Source of the DNA: Hemileia vastatrix
Lineage: Eukaryota > Basidiomycota > Pucciniomycetes > Pucciniales > Zaghouaniaceae
NCBI GenBank assembly: GCA_030280995.1
Contig: JASXTE010000002.1
Location: 21,658,683 to 21,722,682, forward strand
Length of the DNA: 64,000 nucleotides
Reading direction: 5' to 3'
The translations under genes were made by a program, and so were the position numbers. This document shows positions 23,353 to 37,009 of the stretch, one piece after another; positions within the stretch are counted from its first letter, which is position 1, and each line of letters opens with the position of its first letter. The notes under the pieces were generated by a model that worked only from the letters and a program-made list of their open reading frames with translations, did not search any database and had not been told where the DNA came from.

Positions 23353-25558
23353 AATGATCTGTAATAAAAGAAAATAAAATAAAAATAATCAGTCTTTAAA
23401 ATTTATACCTATCAAAGTTAAAGTTAAAAAAGATACTATGTTTATAGTCTTGTTAACGTGTATGTTATCTTGGGGAAAAATAAAGTGAATAATATATAGC
23501 TATCAGCTAAAGTGGGAAGGTCAAACTATTTATAGTAGACAAATGAGAAAGAAGATTATTTATTAAGTAAAAATTTTATCATATTTCTCATTATCACGAT
23601 TTTCTTTCTTTCATTCTTACATTTAAGATTAAAATGACTCATTGAAAGCATTGGTTCTCTCACATTAAAAGCAACCAATATAATTTTTTACTGATTTAAG
23701 ATAAGGTAAGTTGGATGCATTGCATTTTTAATCGAGCATTGAAATATTTTTTTTACCATTTACAAACATCACCAATCCTAAAAATTTCCCCAATCCCAAA
23801 TTAACACAAAGATGTTAGTCAACAGAAAATAAATTTGATTAATTTTTACACTCACTACTGTCTGCAGTCCAATGGCAGTGAAAACCTTGTCTTTGATTCC
23901 AAACATTCCTTTTTTGTGCTCGACTGTAGCTGCATGTCCAATTATTGCATCTTTCTTAATCACAATTTGAGTTGCTTTGGCTACTCTTACTAACCGGCAA
24001 TGCACTTGTGCGAAAAGCTCATAGGGATCCTTTGATGTTTCTTCTGGACGGGACTCCTTGAAAGGACTTACTATTAAATAGATTTGATCATTCTCTTCCT
24101 TTGACCTGAAAAGATCATCAATTTACTCAAACTGGCTATCTTTTCCATAGTAGAATTCAATTGTTGAATTATCAATGTTTTTATGGTAACTAGTAAACCT
24201 CTTTCCATGTATCAATATGCTTGCTACATTTTCAACTACCTGATCCCCACTTTTCTTCAATGGTTTCAAAGCCTGTCTTGAAGTTTCTTTTCCCATTTGT
24301 GCCCTTACCCATTTAGTAAATAATAATGCCATACTTATATGGATCCATTTGTTTTGTTTATTGAGATCAATATAGATTTTTTTAGTCTCACATTGATCAT
24401 TATCTTCAGCTTCACCAAGATCTAATACCCTAGACTTCTGATACCAATGTTTGAGCATTGTTAGCGGTATCTCTCCTGTGGTCAATATTAATAAATTAGC
24501 ACATCTGAGTTTTTAAATCATTACTTACAAACATTACATAAGTGGATGGTGATTGTTTGGAATTTCAGATAATATATGATTCACCCGCTCTCCAGACCAA
24601 GTAGCTGTACCTGTTGGTGGACCAAGATGCTTTATCATTTCAGGATAATGTTAAGTGATATGCAGATTTGGCTTTGCATTAATATTCTTCCAACCCTCTT
24701 CCAGGCACTCACGATACTCTAACAGAATTGATCTAGATCTTTAAGCTCATTAGTCTGTATATTTTTTAATGTTAAAAAATTGGTGATCAAGCATAATGTT
24801 ACAAGTGACTTGAGAAGATAATATTCTCTTGGTTTATCAGCTGAGGAAGCTGAAGATTCAGATTCTTTAAATTTTTCAAACCAAAGGGGTATAAGTGACA
24901 AAGGGAAGTAGAGAGTATACAGCATGTGCCATTCTGCTGCCTTGAGGGATCCTTCCTTTTTAGATCCTACTGATTTTGGAACTCGTGTTAGCCAGGAAGG
25001 TCTTCTTACTTGATCAATCATCTTCCATACAACCTGTAGCTCTGCTGCTGTGATTTGTGGATTACTACTACCTTCATTTTCTTTCTCCTTACCTTTCCTT
25101 TTATTTTCATCATCTCTAGCTGTCTCATTTGATGAGTGAGATCCTTCACTCTGTGATAAGCTAATGCTCTGTTGCCTTAAGTTATACAATGAATTCCTAC
25201 TGCCACTGCTTTAAGACTGTAATGAGACCAAATCGCTATATGGAGGAATAAATTTGAAGCTGGATGACCTATTCTGGCTTCTTGATTGATTTGTTTTCAA
25301 TCCTTCACTATCTAGTCCATGATGACTTGATGAATGTCTTGAACTCGTAAGTCTTTGCCGCTTGTGCTGTCTTGTGTGCCCTGTATCATCATCATCATTA
25401 TTTGTGGTGCTTAAGCTACTTCTATGTTTTTTAGAATGTTTGTGCAGTGAAGTATCAGAAAAGAAATCGTCATCTTCTTCTCTTACATGCCAATTTTTAT
25501 CCTTTTCCAGCTTTCTTTCTAGATCTTTTGCTGCATTTTTTGTTTTGAAAATAGCTTA

Positions 25559-26445
25559 CACCACGCAATATGGGGGGTGGACTTGCTAGCAAGTCCGCAA
25601 CCTTGAACCCTAATTCATATCTTTTTGAGCACACATTGAGGAAGTGATGAAACCATCATGAAGAAGTATTGAATTTACTTTGAACACACCTTGAAGCTCA
25701 TGTGAACACAAATGGGGCTACAAGGGCTGGAAAGGCTGGAGAGAGGGGTGAGGAAGGGTGTATGGGGTAGCGAAAAGGTTGGGAAAGAGTTGGAAGGGAA
25801 GATTAAGGGTTCCGAGGCATTTTAAATGAAGAAAAGGGTCTGGGAGAGGTTGAGAGGGGTGAAATGGGGATCAAAAGAGGATGGCATACAATGGGTCTGG
25901 GAGGATAGCGAAAGGCATGGGAAGGGAAGACAAGCATGTGTTGATAGAATTGAAAGGGATGGAGATTGGTGCAAACAGAGTGTGAAAATAGGAGGATGAA
26001 CTCTGTTCTTCGGGCGAAGAACAGAGTTCACTTCCATAAAATATTAGCTGAAACATAGTTTTCAATTCTGTAAAAACAGTTGTAAGTAATAGAAAAAGTC
26101 ACTGATTTTTTTTATATGTAATCTGAAATTTTTTAATAAAATTATTGTATTTAAGAATTGCAATATTGTCAATCAATTTTTATTGATCAAATTAATTTAA
26201 TAAAGTATTATTTTAATAAGCTGTTTCAAAAAATACTTTGCATTGAGTAGACTCATGGAATGATTTTTTCTGGCTTCCATTCAGTTATCCTCACACTTTC
26301 ACTATGTTTTCAATATAGATCCATTGTTATTTGTGTGATACTTCAAGTGAAAGTTCAGTATTACTTCAGTCTGAGTTCCATCTGATTTCCATCTGACTTC
26401 AAGTTGCGGACTTGCTAGCAAGTCCTCCCCCTATATTGCGTGGTG
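25559..26445. mobile_element. Non-autonomous CACTA-type element, 887 bp, with TTA target duplication
   Basis: Begins CACCACGCAATATGGGGGG and ends ...CCCCCTATATTGCGTGGTG. TTA occurs on both sides (25556-25558 and 26446-26448), while copy 1 has a single TTA at the same place (6408-6410), so this is a filled site with its empty site in the same window. Next to each G-run is an 18-bp palindrome GGACTTGCTAGCAAGTCC. The two subterminal regions differ: the right one, read inward, has repeats such as GAACTCAGA. The interior is strongly purine-rich on the plus strand (25700-25980) and has no convincing coding frame. Confidence 0.95.
25997..26030. repeat. Perfect 34-bp palindrome inside the 887-bp element
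   Basis: A 16-bp arm beginning TGAACTCTGTTCTTCG is followed by GG and its exact reverse complement. It could form a strong hairpin or be a binding site. Its role is unknown. Confidence 0.85.
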
Positions 26446-28048
26446 TTAGACTGTGATCTTTTAGGTTGCCAAGCATATGTGAATGCATAACATCAATTGA
26501 GCAATATTCAGTTGGACGCCAATATTCAAGGTTAATCAGCTCACTCCATTGTACCCCATGATTCTGAACAATTGATACACGCTCCCAATGTGACTTAGAA
26601 TTTTTCTACTTGGTTTCCCAGCACATATGATCCTCATGTTTCCGTAATGAAAAATTTACCACATTCATTTCACTAATTTCATCTTTAGAGATATTACAAA
26701 AATAGCAGAAAATTCTTGCAGAGAGACTCAAAAAGCAAGCCAATTTTTGTATTGCAGGAATGTCACCTATCAAAGAGAACAATGCAACTCTTAATTTCCG
26801 GCCTTGTTGATAAAGATGCGTCTTTTCAATCAATATACCATCCCATAGAACTTGTAGATCATTAACCAGTGGTTTTAGAAGTTTATTAAGCTGTTCACTT
26901 GTGGGTTCTGTTGGTCCAGGTATAATAGCATACAAAAAAAGATTTTCCATTTTGTATCTATCTCCTTGAGGTAGGCTCATACACACCATCATAATATTGC
27001 CTACAGACTTCTGATGACATCCAATCCTATTACCACCAGGCCTAAACCAGTCAACATATAAAGTTAACATTAAGTTTCCAGAAGTTATTGTATATTCATA
27101 ATCATTTCCACCTAGAGCTGGAGTGGTAATGGGAAAGTTTTTCCAAATTGAACCATCACAAACATCCTTCATCAAATCACACTCTACATTGTCTGCCACA
27201 GGGGTTTTCTTCTCAATCAGAAGCTCAAATTTGAACAGTTTGATCTTTTTCTTAAGCCAGTAAATAAAAGAATGGTGATAAAATGTTTTAAGAGATAAGT
27301 ATTTTACATGTTCTTGATGTTCCTTCATCAAATACAACCTTTCATCACATTTAACTACAATTTGTCCTGCTCCAAACATTTTTAAATAGCGCTTTGATGA
27401 CAAAAAAAACAGTTGAGTTCAACACAGTATAGATGATTGAGATTCAGACTTATACTCATAAAGAGCAAAGCATTTAGGACAGCATGTTTTAGTGAAAAAT
27501 GATTGTTTGAGCTTTAATTGACTAAAAACTGTATCTATTGAGCATGGGATCAGGCGGACAATGCTATCAGAATCCAGTCTTCCACTATCACCTAGAAGTT
27601 TGAGCTTATTAATTTCTTCATCCAAAAATTGAGTACAACCTTCTTTGATTAAATGATGACTCAGAGAAAGCTTTGCTGCCTTCCACATAATTATTTGGCT
27701 CTACTGTTCCCCAAGATTTGAGTTTCTAGAGACTGTTGAAGATACTTCTGCCCCCAATAGAAACTGCACCTACATATTAAATCATAGAAACATCATAAAG
27801 ACGTTTATTCTCACTTTGAACTATAGATATACAGCTTACTGTTTCTGTGGAGCTGGAACTTCCAATGTTAAGTGAATTGTTGGAAGAAATAACCATCTGG
27901 GCCTTCCTATTTCTTTCTTCTTGATGTTTTGCATAATAATTAGAGCTTTTGAAAGCCATACCAACTTCAAAGGAGCCAGGAGAAGTTTGATACTTTCTAT
28001 TGACACATCCAAGCTCTTGACATTGACATACATTAAAAATGGAGGCAT

Positions 28049-29122
28049 TGTAATTGTGATAAATGTAGGAATAAATTAGCTGTTGGAAGTTACCAATTGA
28101 AGGTATTCTTTTTTTTTCAAGGCACTAGCTAATATAAGCTATATTTTTTTATCAAAAGAATATGATAGAATATGAATTGAAATTATTTAAGTTTAAATGT
28201 TCACTTTTTAATCAGATAAATTATATATTAATTAGAAGCTATGCAGTCTACTTTATTTGAATTCTGTATACTCTCTGCATTTGTACAACAATGCATGCAT
28301 GTTTATCAGAATATTTTCTATCATAGAAAAAATTCTATTGTACACACAAGTATCTTAATTATTTTTCTATCAAATGCCTCCTGATTTATATCTAACTACC
28401 CTATAATTATTTGATTTTAGTAAAAATTCTTAGTTATGGACTATAAGAAAAATAATACATATTTTTAACATAATTATTTAAAAAATCACCCCAAAAATCA
28501 AAGTTAAACCCAAAAAAAAGGTTAATATTTTGTAAAAAACAATCACAAACATATTTCCTTCACTTTGAAAATTGGTCTGTATTAGGTAGAATTTTCCATA
28601 AAGAAATAATCAAAAATACTCAAATAATAGAATCTACAAAAGTGTAAACCTTAAAGCATTACAAAAAATCTGAAACCTTGTATAAATTTTCATCCATAAA
28701 TGTGAAGAAGTGACACTCTAGTCTATTTATTCAGGTTCAAAAAAATTACTCAATGGAATATGTATTACTATCATATTGGACCAAAAATATTTTTTTGGTA
28801 ATCAAAAAATGAACATAGCCTCACATTTATCAAATTATTCTTGCGGATACATTTTTTGAAAAGAAAAAAAATCCTTTTCTCAAATGAGTCGGCTTTTATC
28901 AAATAATCATTCTGTTCCTTTTGTACCATTCCTTTTGAGTTCAAATTGCATATAAAAGTATAATTTATGCATATTATAATGCCATAAAGTTAAAATATTT
29001 CTTATTCTTAATTTTTGTGATACTTCTCCTTAAATCAACTTTGATCATAAAGTTTTGAAGCTCCACAATTTATCATTCCTCTTTTTTTAATTTTATTGAA
29101 AGTTTTCTTAATCTAATTGTTT
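28049..29122. other. Divergent intergenic region, copy 2
   Basis: Counterpart of 8012-9086 between the broken transposase and broken gene D. Non-coding, AT-rich, nothing additional seen. Confidence 0.5.
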
Positions 29123-30242
29123 ATGAACCCTAGTAGCTCTTACTTTCCTCACGGAAACCTGCCCAAAAACACACAAACACTTAATAGAATTTTTAATGAG
29201 ACTTTGCCTCCATTCAATTCTCACTTTTGTAGATCTATACAAAATTTTTGTTGTTCACTTTTGGAAATGTCACCAGAATCAAATGGATGGAAACAAACCC
29301 CCACTGAAGAGCGATTAGACAGACTTTCATCATTTGACATGAATTCTTGCAACATCGCCTTTGAACCACCTCATCCAGAATCAAATTCAGCTGTTTCGGA
29401 AAAGTTTCCACCAACTTTCCATGAATCTTTTATTGACCACCTTCCCATGTGCGGTTTCCCACGGTCAGCTTTCGCTTGGAACCTAAATTGGTTTGACAAA
29501 TGGAACCAAGTCTTGGGAAATATTCTCATTAAATACTGGGACAATGCCTTAAAAACCAATAATTTGATTGCATATACAATTGACTCAACTCAAATTAGCT
29601 TCTCAAATCAAATGGGAGTTCTTCACCATTGATTTTTAGATCATTCTGATAAATTAAGACTTGGTAAGGATTCTGATAGCTCTCAAGAAATAATCAAAGT
29701 GAGAAAGTGTAAATATAGAATAAAAAAAAGTATGAAAATCCCCTATTTTTCAACCATTTTTATTTATGAACCTTATTTCAAATAACAAAGATTCTTAGAA
29801 TTCAGTTAACCAAACTAAACTTCATAAACAACTTCCACATTGTGAAACTTATCACAACCTTTTCACACACATCAAGTGTTGTTCAGACACCGAAATTGAT
29901 AATGATGGATCTTTAAGACGTATCTTAATGCAATGGAGGTCTGAAGACTTTTCTAAAGTTGCACAATATCTTGACCAAAAACACTTTGATATTTGAGATA
30001 CTTTGACCTACTCTGGATGTGTACTAAAGGACTTGGCCTTGTACAAATGAATCAGTTTGGTTTCAACATTATCACCTAACCTTAATCCTTCTCATGTCCC
30101 CCAGGGTTTGCCAAATGACTGTTATTCTCCCTTATATCTTGCATCTCTAAATCCTCAACAACTCAGACTTTTAAATCCTCAAAATCCCATAAATTTACCT
30201 GCTCTCCTTGAAATTCTTGCTTCCTCTAATGTGAGTGATTGA
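29123..30242 (+). pseudogene. Gene D, copy 2 (broken)
   Basis: Aligns with 9087-10208. The Trp codon of HRWFL has become TGA (29630-29632), and further stops occur in the second exon (GATATTTGAGATAC near 29990 and AAATGA near 30047). The last 60 codons remain open. Confidence 0.85.
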
Positions 30243-32652
30243 CAAACTCCCTTAATAATAGGTTTGCACACTCATACTCCTCATTTCCACTGTTTGGGAC
30301 ACTTAGCCTTGAAAAAAAAACATAATTTTAACAATTACTATTATGATTAAAATTTATAGAATTTTAATTCCGCTCACATTGATAGCTCCATTTTTTTCCT
30401 TTGAATCTTATACATGCTGAATTCTATACTTCCATGCACAAAATAATTCAAAAAATTTATTTCATTTTGCTGCCCCATTCTATACAGCCAATCAACAGCC
30501 TGCTGCTCAACTACTGGATTCCAATTCAGCTCCTATTTCAACATTGAACATATAAAAAATTTAATATTTCTGTTCTTAATATGATATATAAGACATTGAT
30601 CTCACCATTATATATACATTTTGAGCACACTTGAGATATATACCCACTCCTGCAGCCTGAATTGTTCCAACCAAAACTTGGCAATTTTTATTAAAATGGA
30701 ATTCACTCATATTTTTGTCTTGCTTTGCCCTGCTGAGTTCACCCATAAGCTGGGTATACCTAATATTGTGGTCATCTAGAGCCATTTTTATTCTATTTTT
30801 AAATATTAGAAAATTATATTTAACAAGCTAACACAATTTTGTAGAAAAATTCATTATAGAATCACTAACATCTGCAAAAAGTCTGCAAAGTTGGAGAATA
30901 TAACAGCTTTCGGAAAATTTATACCCCTTTCACCAGAAAAAAAGTTTTTCAAGTGGCATATAAGATGAAAAATCTTTGCAGAATGCTTCCAAGTGAAATC
31001 AAAACTTGGAGTTTCATCCAGATTTTTGTAGATTGGATGGTTGCAGAATTTCCTTAAAATCATCAGCTCTCTAAGAAACTCAGATGAGTCCCAAGGGAGG
31101 TCAGTGCTTCTTGACAGCCCCTATTTCTCAGTGAATCCTTCTTGAAGCACATCAAGTTTAGACCTCCATGGATCTGCTAATTGAACCAATATCCCCCTTT
31201 GAATCTTTTTTGGAAGAGACAAAATTGCATCTTTATTTCTACGTAGGCTTATGACTTTCATTAAGTGATTGATTGATTTTATAGAATTATCCTTTCCTTT
31301 TTGCAAACCTGGAAAAAGGAAATTCTTCCATAACCAGTCTTCTTGCCAATTTTTGATTCTAAGAAAAAATATGAGACTTTGAAGGTCAGCAGGCCTGTTC
31401 TGAAGTGGAGTTCCAGTCAAGCATAGTTAGTGTTGGGATTCCAAGTCAAATATTGTTTGAGTCCCCTGCAAGTAAGGATTTTTAATCTAACTAAAAGAAT
31501 ATTTATAAAAATTGATTATAAAAATCAAGTTTTAAGTTTTAGATATAGAAATGGGCACTAACTGAGCTTCATCTAAAACAACTCTATACCAAAAGAGCTT
31601 ATGAGTCACAGGATTCTTTTTTGGCTTTGATTTTTTGACATTGTTGGGCTAGCTGTTTCATAGGTTGTTAAAACTATAGCAGTGTCCTGTAGCTCATTTA
31701 CATTACTATTTTGACAATCCTTCCCATAAAGAACCTTGAAAGGAAGTGCATTTACTTCAAAGTGCACACTTATTTCATTGATCCAATTCGATAGTGTTGC
31801 CAGTGGGCATATAATCAGTGTGGCTGTACTCCGATTAATACTTTCTTGATTTTCCAATACCTGGAAATGTCTTGCTTCACTTTGAGTTGCTCTTATAAGA
31901 GAAAGAGTTGACAGCGTCTTTCCCAAACCCATATCATCAGCGAGTATTGACCTGTTTCCTTCAGGGGTTAATTGATTATTAGGAAACTGATATTTATAGT
32001 CATCAAATCCAGTTCTAAGCCAATGGTTGTCCTGGTGCCTCCACATGATATCCAACTTTTGCTTTAACATTTTTTCATTGTCAATCATAAATTTTATTGC
32101 TTGAAGTTGATGTTTTTTGAGAACTGTTTTGATTCCTCGGATAAGTTGATCAGCTTTCCAATCTTGAGTACTCTGAGATATTTGGAAAGAGCCTTCAAAA
32201 ATTACATGCGGGATATTAAAAAAGATAGTGGAGTTGTAGTTCAGGATTGGACATAAATTGATTTGAGCAGAAGAAAATTATTCTTTAGAAAGACTGATTA
32301 GTGTACTTGAAGAAAAGAGGCATCCCCAAAGTTGATACTGATTACCAAAAACTGGAACCAAGTAAGCATGAAAATAGAATGGCTTCATAGGATTCAAGGC
32401 ACTTCTTTTATTTAAATGGTGAGATCTACACCCAATTTCACCCAATAGTGGTCCAATGTGCTGACTCTGAATTTGAGAAATATTACCAACAAGGGTTGTT
32501 TTTCTTTCTTCAAATAGTCCAAAAATATGAACATTCAAATGGCCTAGCTGTAAAATCGTGGGGGTTGGTGAGTTATGAAATCTTGAAATTACATTTATAT
32601 AAATTTGATCGATTGTTATTTAGAACTGTCCAACACATCTGAGACTTGACAT
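30226..32652 (-). pseudogene. SNF2 helicase, copy 2 (broken)
   Basis: Aligns with 10192-12620. ATP-binding motif DDMGLGKT and the helicase C-terminal motifs are still readable, but stops and frameshifts interrupt the gene (for example a TAG in place of a Leu/Arg region near 31130, a TAA near 31427, and a stop near 32277). Its presence at the same place in both copies shows that the gene moved with the transposon. Confidence 0.85.
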
Positions 32653-33497
32653 ATTAAGTAAGAATATTATATGAAGATAGTGGTTGTTAAAAGGATGAAT
32701 TGAACCAAAAAATGAATAATCAGTTTTGAATAAAACAACAAAATAACTTTTTAGCATATGCTACGCTAAGATCATAATTCTTTCACATGTATTATTATTA
32801 TCTTTTTAAAAAATATTGGAAGTAAATGAATGATAACTGAAATAAATAATATGGCTTAAAAATAAATCTTGAGCCTAAAGAGTAAATTTGGGTTTGTGGA
32901 AGAAGAGAAATTTTCTTAATAAAAATGTGCTTTTTTGTTACATTATAATCACAAAATAGAATAATTTCACTCTTATTACACTTATTTACGTTTCTGTCTA
33001 ATAGTAAAATGCTTTAGATGGCATTTCAAAATCCAAATTGAAACTACTACCTAGAACAATGTCTTGATACTAACATACTTTTTTTAAGTCTCTGGACACA
33101 CATTTATGGTGATCTAAATAATATTAAAATTGATTTGAATTGTATGTCTTATCAAATATCTATGTGGTCTAATGTAATAATTGAGATACTACAGTTTAAC
33201 CTTCTGTTACCAACTTGGCAAGAAAATATCTGTAGGTTTTTTTAGACCGAATATCAAATTTTGCTTTCCACAAGAAGGGAAAGTGAATATTATGATATGT
33301 TAAGTGATATGTTTAAGCTTTTCTCAATCTGTGCTCAGGTGAAGATCAAAATAATCACCAAGCTCCAAGAGACCTGTGATTGAGTTGGGTTGAATCTAGG
33401 TCTAACTGATTACCAAATCTTTGTCCAATTGATTTAAATCTGGTTTCACAATTAGTTCCCAACAGCTTTCCAACCACTTCCTAACATTTTTAAATGA
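32653..33497. other. Right subterminal region, copy 2
   Basis: Non-coding counterpart of 12621-13475, ending in the terminal palindrome. Confidence 0.5.
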
Positions 33498-33537
33498 GGG
33501 GTATTGCTAGCAATACCCCCCCAAATTTTCTGTGGTG
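33498..33537. repeat. Right terminus of transposon copy 2
   Basis: Same palindrome (33498-33519, core TATTGCTAGCAATA) and end AAATTTTCTGTGGTG as copy 1, then flank TCT. Confidence 0.9.
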
Positions 33538-33569
33538 TCTATTATATATAATGTTAACTCAAAAAAGTA

Positions 33570-34010
33570 AAGAGGTAAAGGCCTTGGTTGGTTATGGGTC
33601 ACAAATAAATATTATTACATTGTAGAAAACTAATTTGATAGGCTTTCAAATTAAGACTGGTACAAGTGTTAATTTAAGATGCATCAGCGGGCATGGTACT
33701 GAACTAATGGGAAAAGAAGATCATGTCAAGTTATGTGTTGGTTTATCAGTTAGTAGGGTTTATTTTTATGTAGGTAGAGGTTCTGTTAAAACAGCTCTAG
33801 GTGGCCCATTTTTGATGGAATTTTAAGTGAGAATAGCGTTTCAATACGGCATGGGAATCAGTTTAGAGATTACTGGAGATAATATGAATATACTTTATAT
33901 GTGGTTGGAACCCCCAGGAGATGACATCTGGGAGACAAGGCCTGGACTTACCACTATGTGTCAGTGCTGTATGTGCACCAAGAAGAGATGGATAAAAAGG
34001 TCAGCTTCTG
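33570..34010 (+). pseudogene. Retroviral-type aspartic protease remnant
   Basis: KALVGYGSQINIITL corresponds to KALVDSGSQIKIISL in the minus-strand copy, so the catalytic DSG has become GYG here. It is followed by LIGFQIKTGTSVNLRCISG and TALGGPFLMEF, the usual distal part of gypsy proteases. Stops occur at 33626 and 33824. Confidence 0.7.
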
Positions 34011-34786
34011 ATTAATTCATTAAAAATTATGATGTTGAAAACCACCATTTTTTGGGGTATGTAGGGGTGAATGTTCTCTTGTTGTATTCTCTCCTCATTA
34101 AGATATCAGGGATTGCAATAGGTTAGCTCACTTAGAGATTATTCAAGTGCATTCTCAATTTTTTTCTGTTGATATATCTTTGGAGTGTCATAATGTGAAA
34201 GATTTTTCTATATGTTTGTTATATTTAATAAATTTATCTTTCAATTTTAAAAATGGTTCAAGAGTAAAGATGGGTTGTATAGTGTTAGATTAAAACTGTA
34301 ATGGTAGTTTGGGTAATATGGTGGATAATAGTGGCGTTAAAACTGGTGTATATTATGTGGCCTCCAGAAAGAGAATAAAATGCAATTTACACAACAAAAT
34401 CAAGAAAAAAATCTTATTAAAATTAACTAACAAAAAATGATATTTGTGATAATTTTATTTCTGTCCTCCAGCAAGAGGTTTTAACTTCTAACTTTATATA
34501 TTGGGGATTTTTTGGTAGAAATTGCTGGTAAAGGTGATAAAAAATCAGATGTTAAATTAGATAAAGGAAAAGTGGTTAAAAATGCTAAAAATTAAAAAAA
34601 AAATTTAACTTAGTTTGTTTCTGAGTCTGATGAAGAAGAAGTTTCTGATTTCAAATTACTTAACAGTGGATCTAAAGAGATCTTATTCCTCAATTCAAAG
34701 TTTATGTCATTGCAGCAAAATAAAAAAAGGTAACTAATAAGGTCATGCCAATTAATAAATTGCTTCCATCTGAGTTAAACTGATCT

Positions 34787-35600
34787 TTGAAGAAGCCAAT
34801 TTTAACAAGAGATCCATATGACTTTCTTTTAGTCAAGAATCCACCTGAATTTTATGAAACATCAAAAATCACTTTTGAGAGACTGGGTGTTGTCTATTTT
34901 GGACCTGAAGATTGGTTATCAGGTGAAGAGAAGAAGTTGTTGTTGGATGTGATGGTAAAAATGGAGAAGGCCATTCCTTTTTTAGAACAGGATAGAGTTG
35001 TGATTAAGAATTTTTATAGGGATTATTGCAAGATTCCTGTTGTCTGTCACAAACCATGGCAGAAAAATCCAATTCAGATTCAAGTAGCTTCAAAAGATGA
35101 TTATATTGAAGTCATTAGAGAGAGAATTGGAACTGGACTATATGAGCAGTTCTCATTAAGTTACTCAAGTCCACTGTTTTCTATCAAGAAACCTAATTTA
35201 AAGCTCAGTGTAGTACATGATCTTAGGGTATTAAATAGAGTTACAATAAGATATGCTGGTATACCACCTTGTGAAGAGGATTTGGTAAAGACCTATTAGG
35301 TAGAGTGTGTTATGGGTTGCAAGATATTATGGGGGAATATTATGAGATATAATTACATGCTGATTCTGGGCCACTCACTATTGTTGATACTCCTCTTTGC
35401 CTCAAGGTGCAACAAACTTGTTTTCTTTTTTTAGGATAAGATGGCTTGGATTCTTTAAGATGAATTTCCTCAAAATGTTGGTATATTTATTGATGATGGA
35501 TGAATTAAAGGTCCTCCAACAGACTATGAAAATGAAGAGCTGAAGGAGAATCCAGGGATACAAATATTCATATAGGAGTCTGCTGTTGTTTTGGAGAGAA
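34787..35600 (+). pseudogene. Reverse transcriptase remnant
   Basis: ITFERLGVVYFGPEDW, PFLEQDRVVIKNFYRDYCKI and KLSVVHDLRVLNRVTIRYAG are the N-terminal part of a gypsy-type reverse transcriptase. The active-site box reads FIDDG (near 35483) in a later frame. The reading frame is interrupted at 35297 and beyond. Confidence 0.8.
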
Positions 35601-35949
35601 TTTTGTTTAGGATTGAAGAGGCTAGTTTAACAACTTCTAGTTCAAAGTTTTCATGTTATTTTCCAGATTTGGAGACTATATGGTCATTTGGTATGTAGAG
35701 AGAGTAGGATTATTTCAAAGAAGATGTTAAAAAAAGCATTCCTGGCCAATAATTGGAAATACAACCAAAGTTATAGGGTTTTTAGGTGTATGTGTTTATG
35801 TTATAATTTTTATCAAGGAGGTTTCTTCATTGGAAGCTCCTTAGAGATGGCTGACTAGAAAAGATGGTGATTGGGAGTGGGATTATGAATATGAAGATGT
35901 GTTTGTGAAGTTGAAGAGGGTGGTTGAATAAGATATTGCCCTTTATATT

Positions 35950-36370
35950 TAATATTTTTTAAAGATGCAGGAAGTATTTAATTAGTAGTTGACTCAAGCC
36001 AGATTGCTGCTGGGGTGATCTTGTCTCAAATGGATAAAGCTGGTTATATTGGACCAGTCTGGCATAAATCTGAAGTTTTTACTGAGGTAGAATCAATATA
36101 TTCTCAGCCAAAATTGGAATTTTTTTAAGTGGAAATATTCTAAAGAAACTTCAAAATAATTTATGGTTTCAAAACTTCAAATTACAAGTGGATGAAGAAT
36201 CTTTAATTCAAATGTTAAATTCCCCAAGTTTACCCAATGCACCCATGACCAGATTGGTAGTTTATACTCAATATTTTTCTTTTGATTTAGTTAAAATCAT
36301 GAAAAAAAATTCACTATTCCAGATGTTTTATCAAGATGACCACTAACTGAAGAGGATTCTGATTCATAGA
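35950..36370 (+). pseudogene. RNase H remnant
   Basis: VDSSQIAAGVILSQMDKAGYIG and TEVESIYSQPKLEF match the start of a gypsy RNase H domain and the corresponding region of the minus copy (MSQGDKTGRVRPVRY). Later parts are frameshifted and contain stops. Confidence 0.7.
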
Positions 36371-37009
36371 AATTTGACAAAGATATATCATTTAATAAGG
36401 CAAACAAAAAAGTTCTGAAGACTTTCCTTACCTCCCTCATGAGGTTAAGCTGGCTGGTTCATTTTTTGTAAATAATTATGATGAAGAACTTCATCATGAA
36501 GATATACTGGCTAATTTTGAAAATGTGGTAAATTTTGTGCTTAGGGAGTTCAATGAAGGTGTAGATAAATTTGGTAAAAAAGAGGTTGGAGAAATTTTGA
36601 TATATTGTGATGAGGATGGTAAGATTGTGTGGGATAGTAGTAATTTGGTAAATGGTGTATATTTTGGATTGTTACAAAATTTGGTTAAGAAGAGGATGGG
36701 TTATTTTAAAATTTTGTTAAATAGAGGCTGGACAAAGAGGAAGTAGTAGAGGCTGAAAGAGGTGTGAAGATGAATGAGGAAAATTTGGTTAAATTTTTGA
36801 AGGTTCAGAGGTGGAAGACTCAAAGTCTTTTAGGATAAGTAGGAAAAAAAGTTTTAAAATTATTGACTCATTCATGTGCAGGTGACTTTGGTGATAGGGA
36901 AGTGCCTTTAGATGTGGTGTTGATGGAGTTTCACAATAAATTCTGGGGACAGAAAGGATTTCATTTTAAGATGGTTATATATTTATTAACCTTGTAAAGG
37001 CAAGAGAAT

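Larger units (their letters stand above)
23769..28048 (-). pseudogene. Tnp2 transposase, copy 2 (broken, with nested element)
   Basis: Aligns with the transposase at 4624-8011. Damage includes a TAA at 24123-24125 in place of CAA, frameshifts near 24660 and 25205, a stop in place of a coding codon near 26608, and the insertion of an 887-bp non-autonomous element at 25559-26445 within the region following DVMH. It cannot make a transposase. Confidence 0.9.
19151..33537. mobile_element. Large CACTA-like transposon, copy 2 (decayed)
   Basis: Collinear with 1-13515: palindrome array, gene A, Tnp2, gene D, SNF2 gene and the same right terminus at 33537. It carries nonsense changes and frameshifts in all four genes and a nested 887-bp element (25559-26445). 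By eye many differences from copy 1 are C-to-T or G-to-A, especially at CpG sites. The right end lies within the coding region of a Ty3/gypsy element (protease part begins at about 33541), flank TCT. The left terminus was not found. Confidence 0.85.

Noticed and set aside
1..33537. Simple tandem segmental duplication of the host chromosome
   Set aside because: Similarity stops exactly at the CACCAC terminus in both copies, and the right flanks (oxygenase gene versus gypsy protease) are unrelated, which indicates two transposon insertions.
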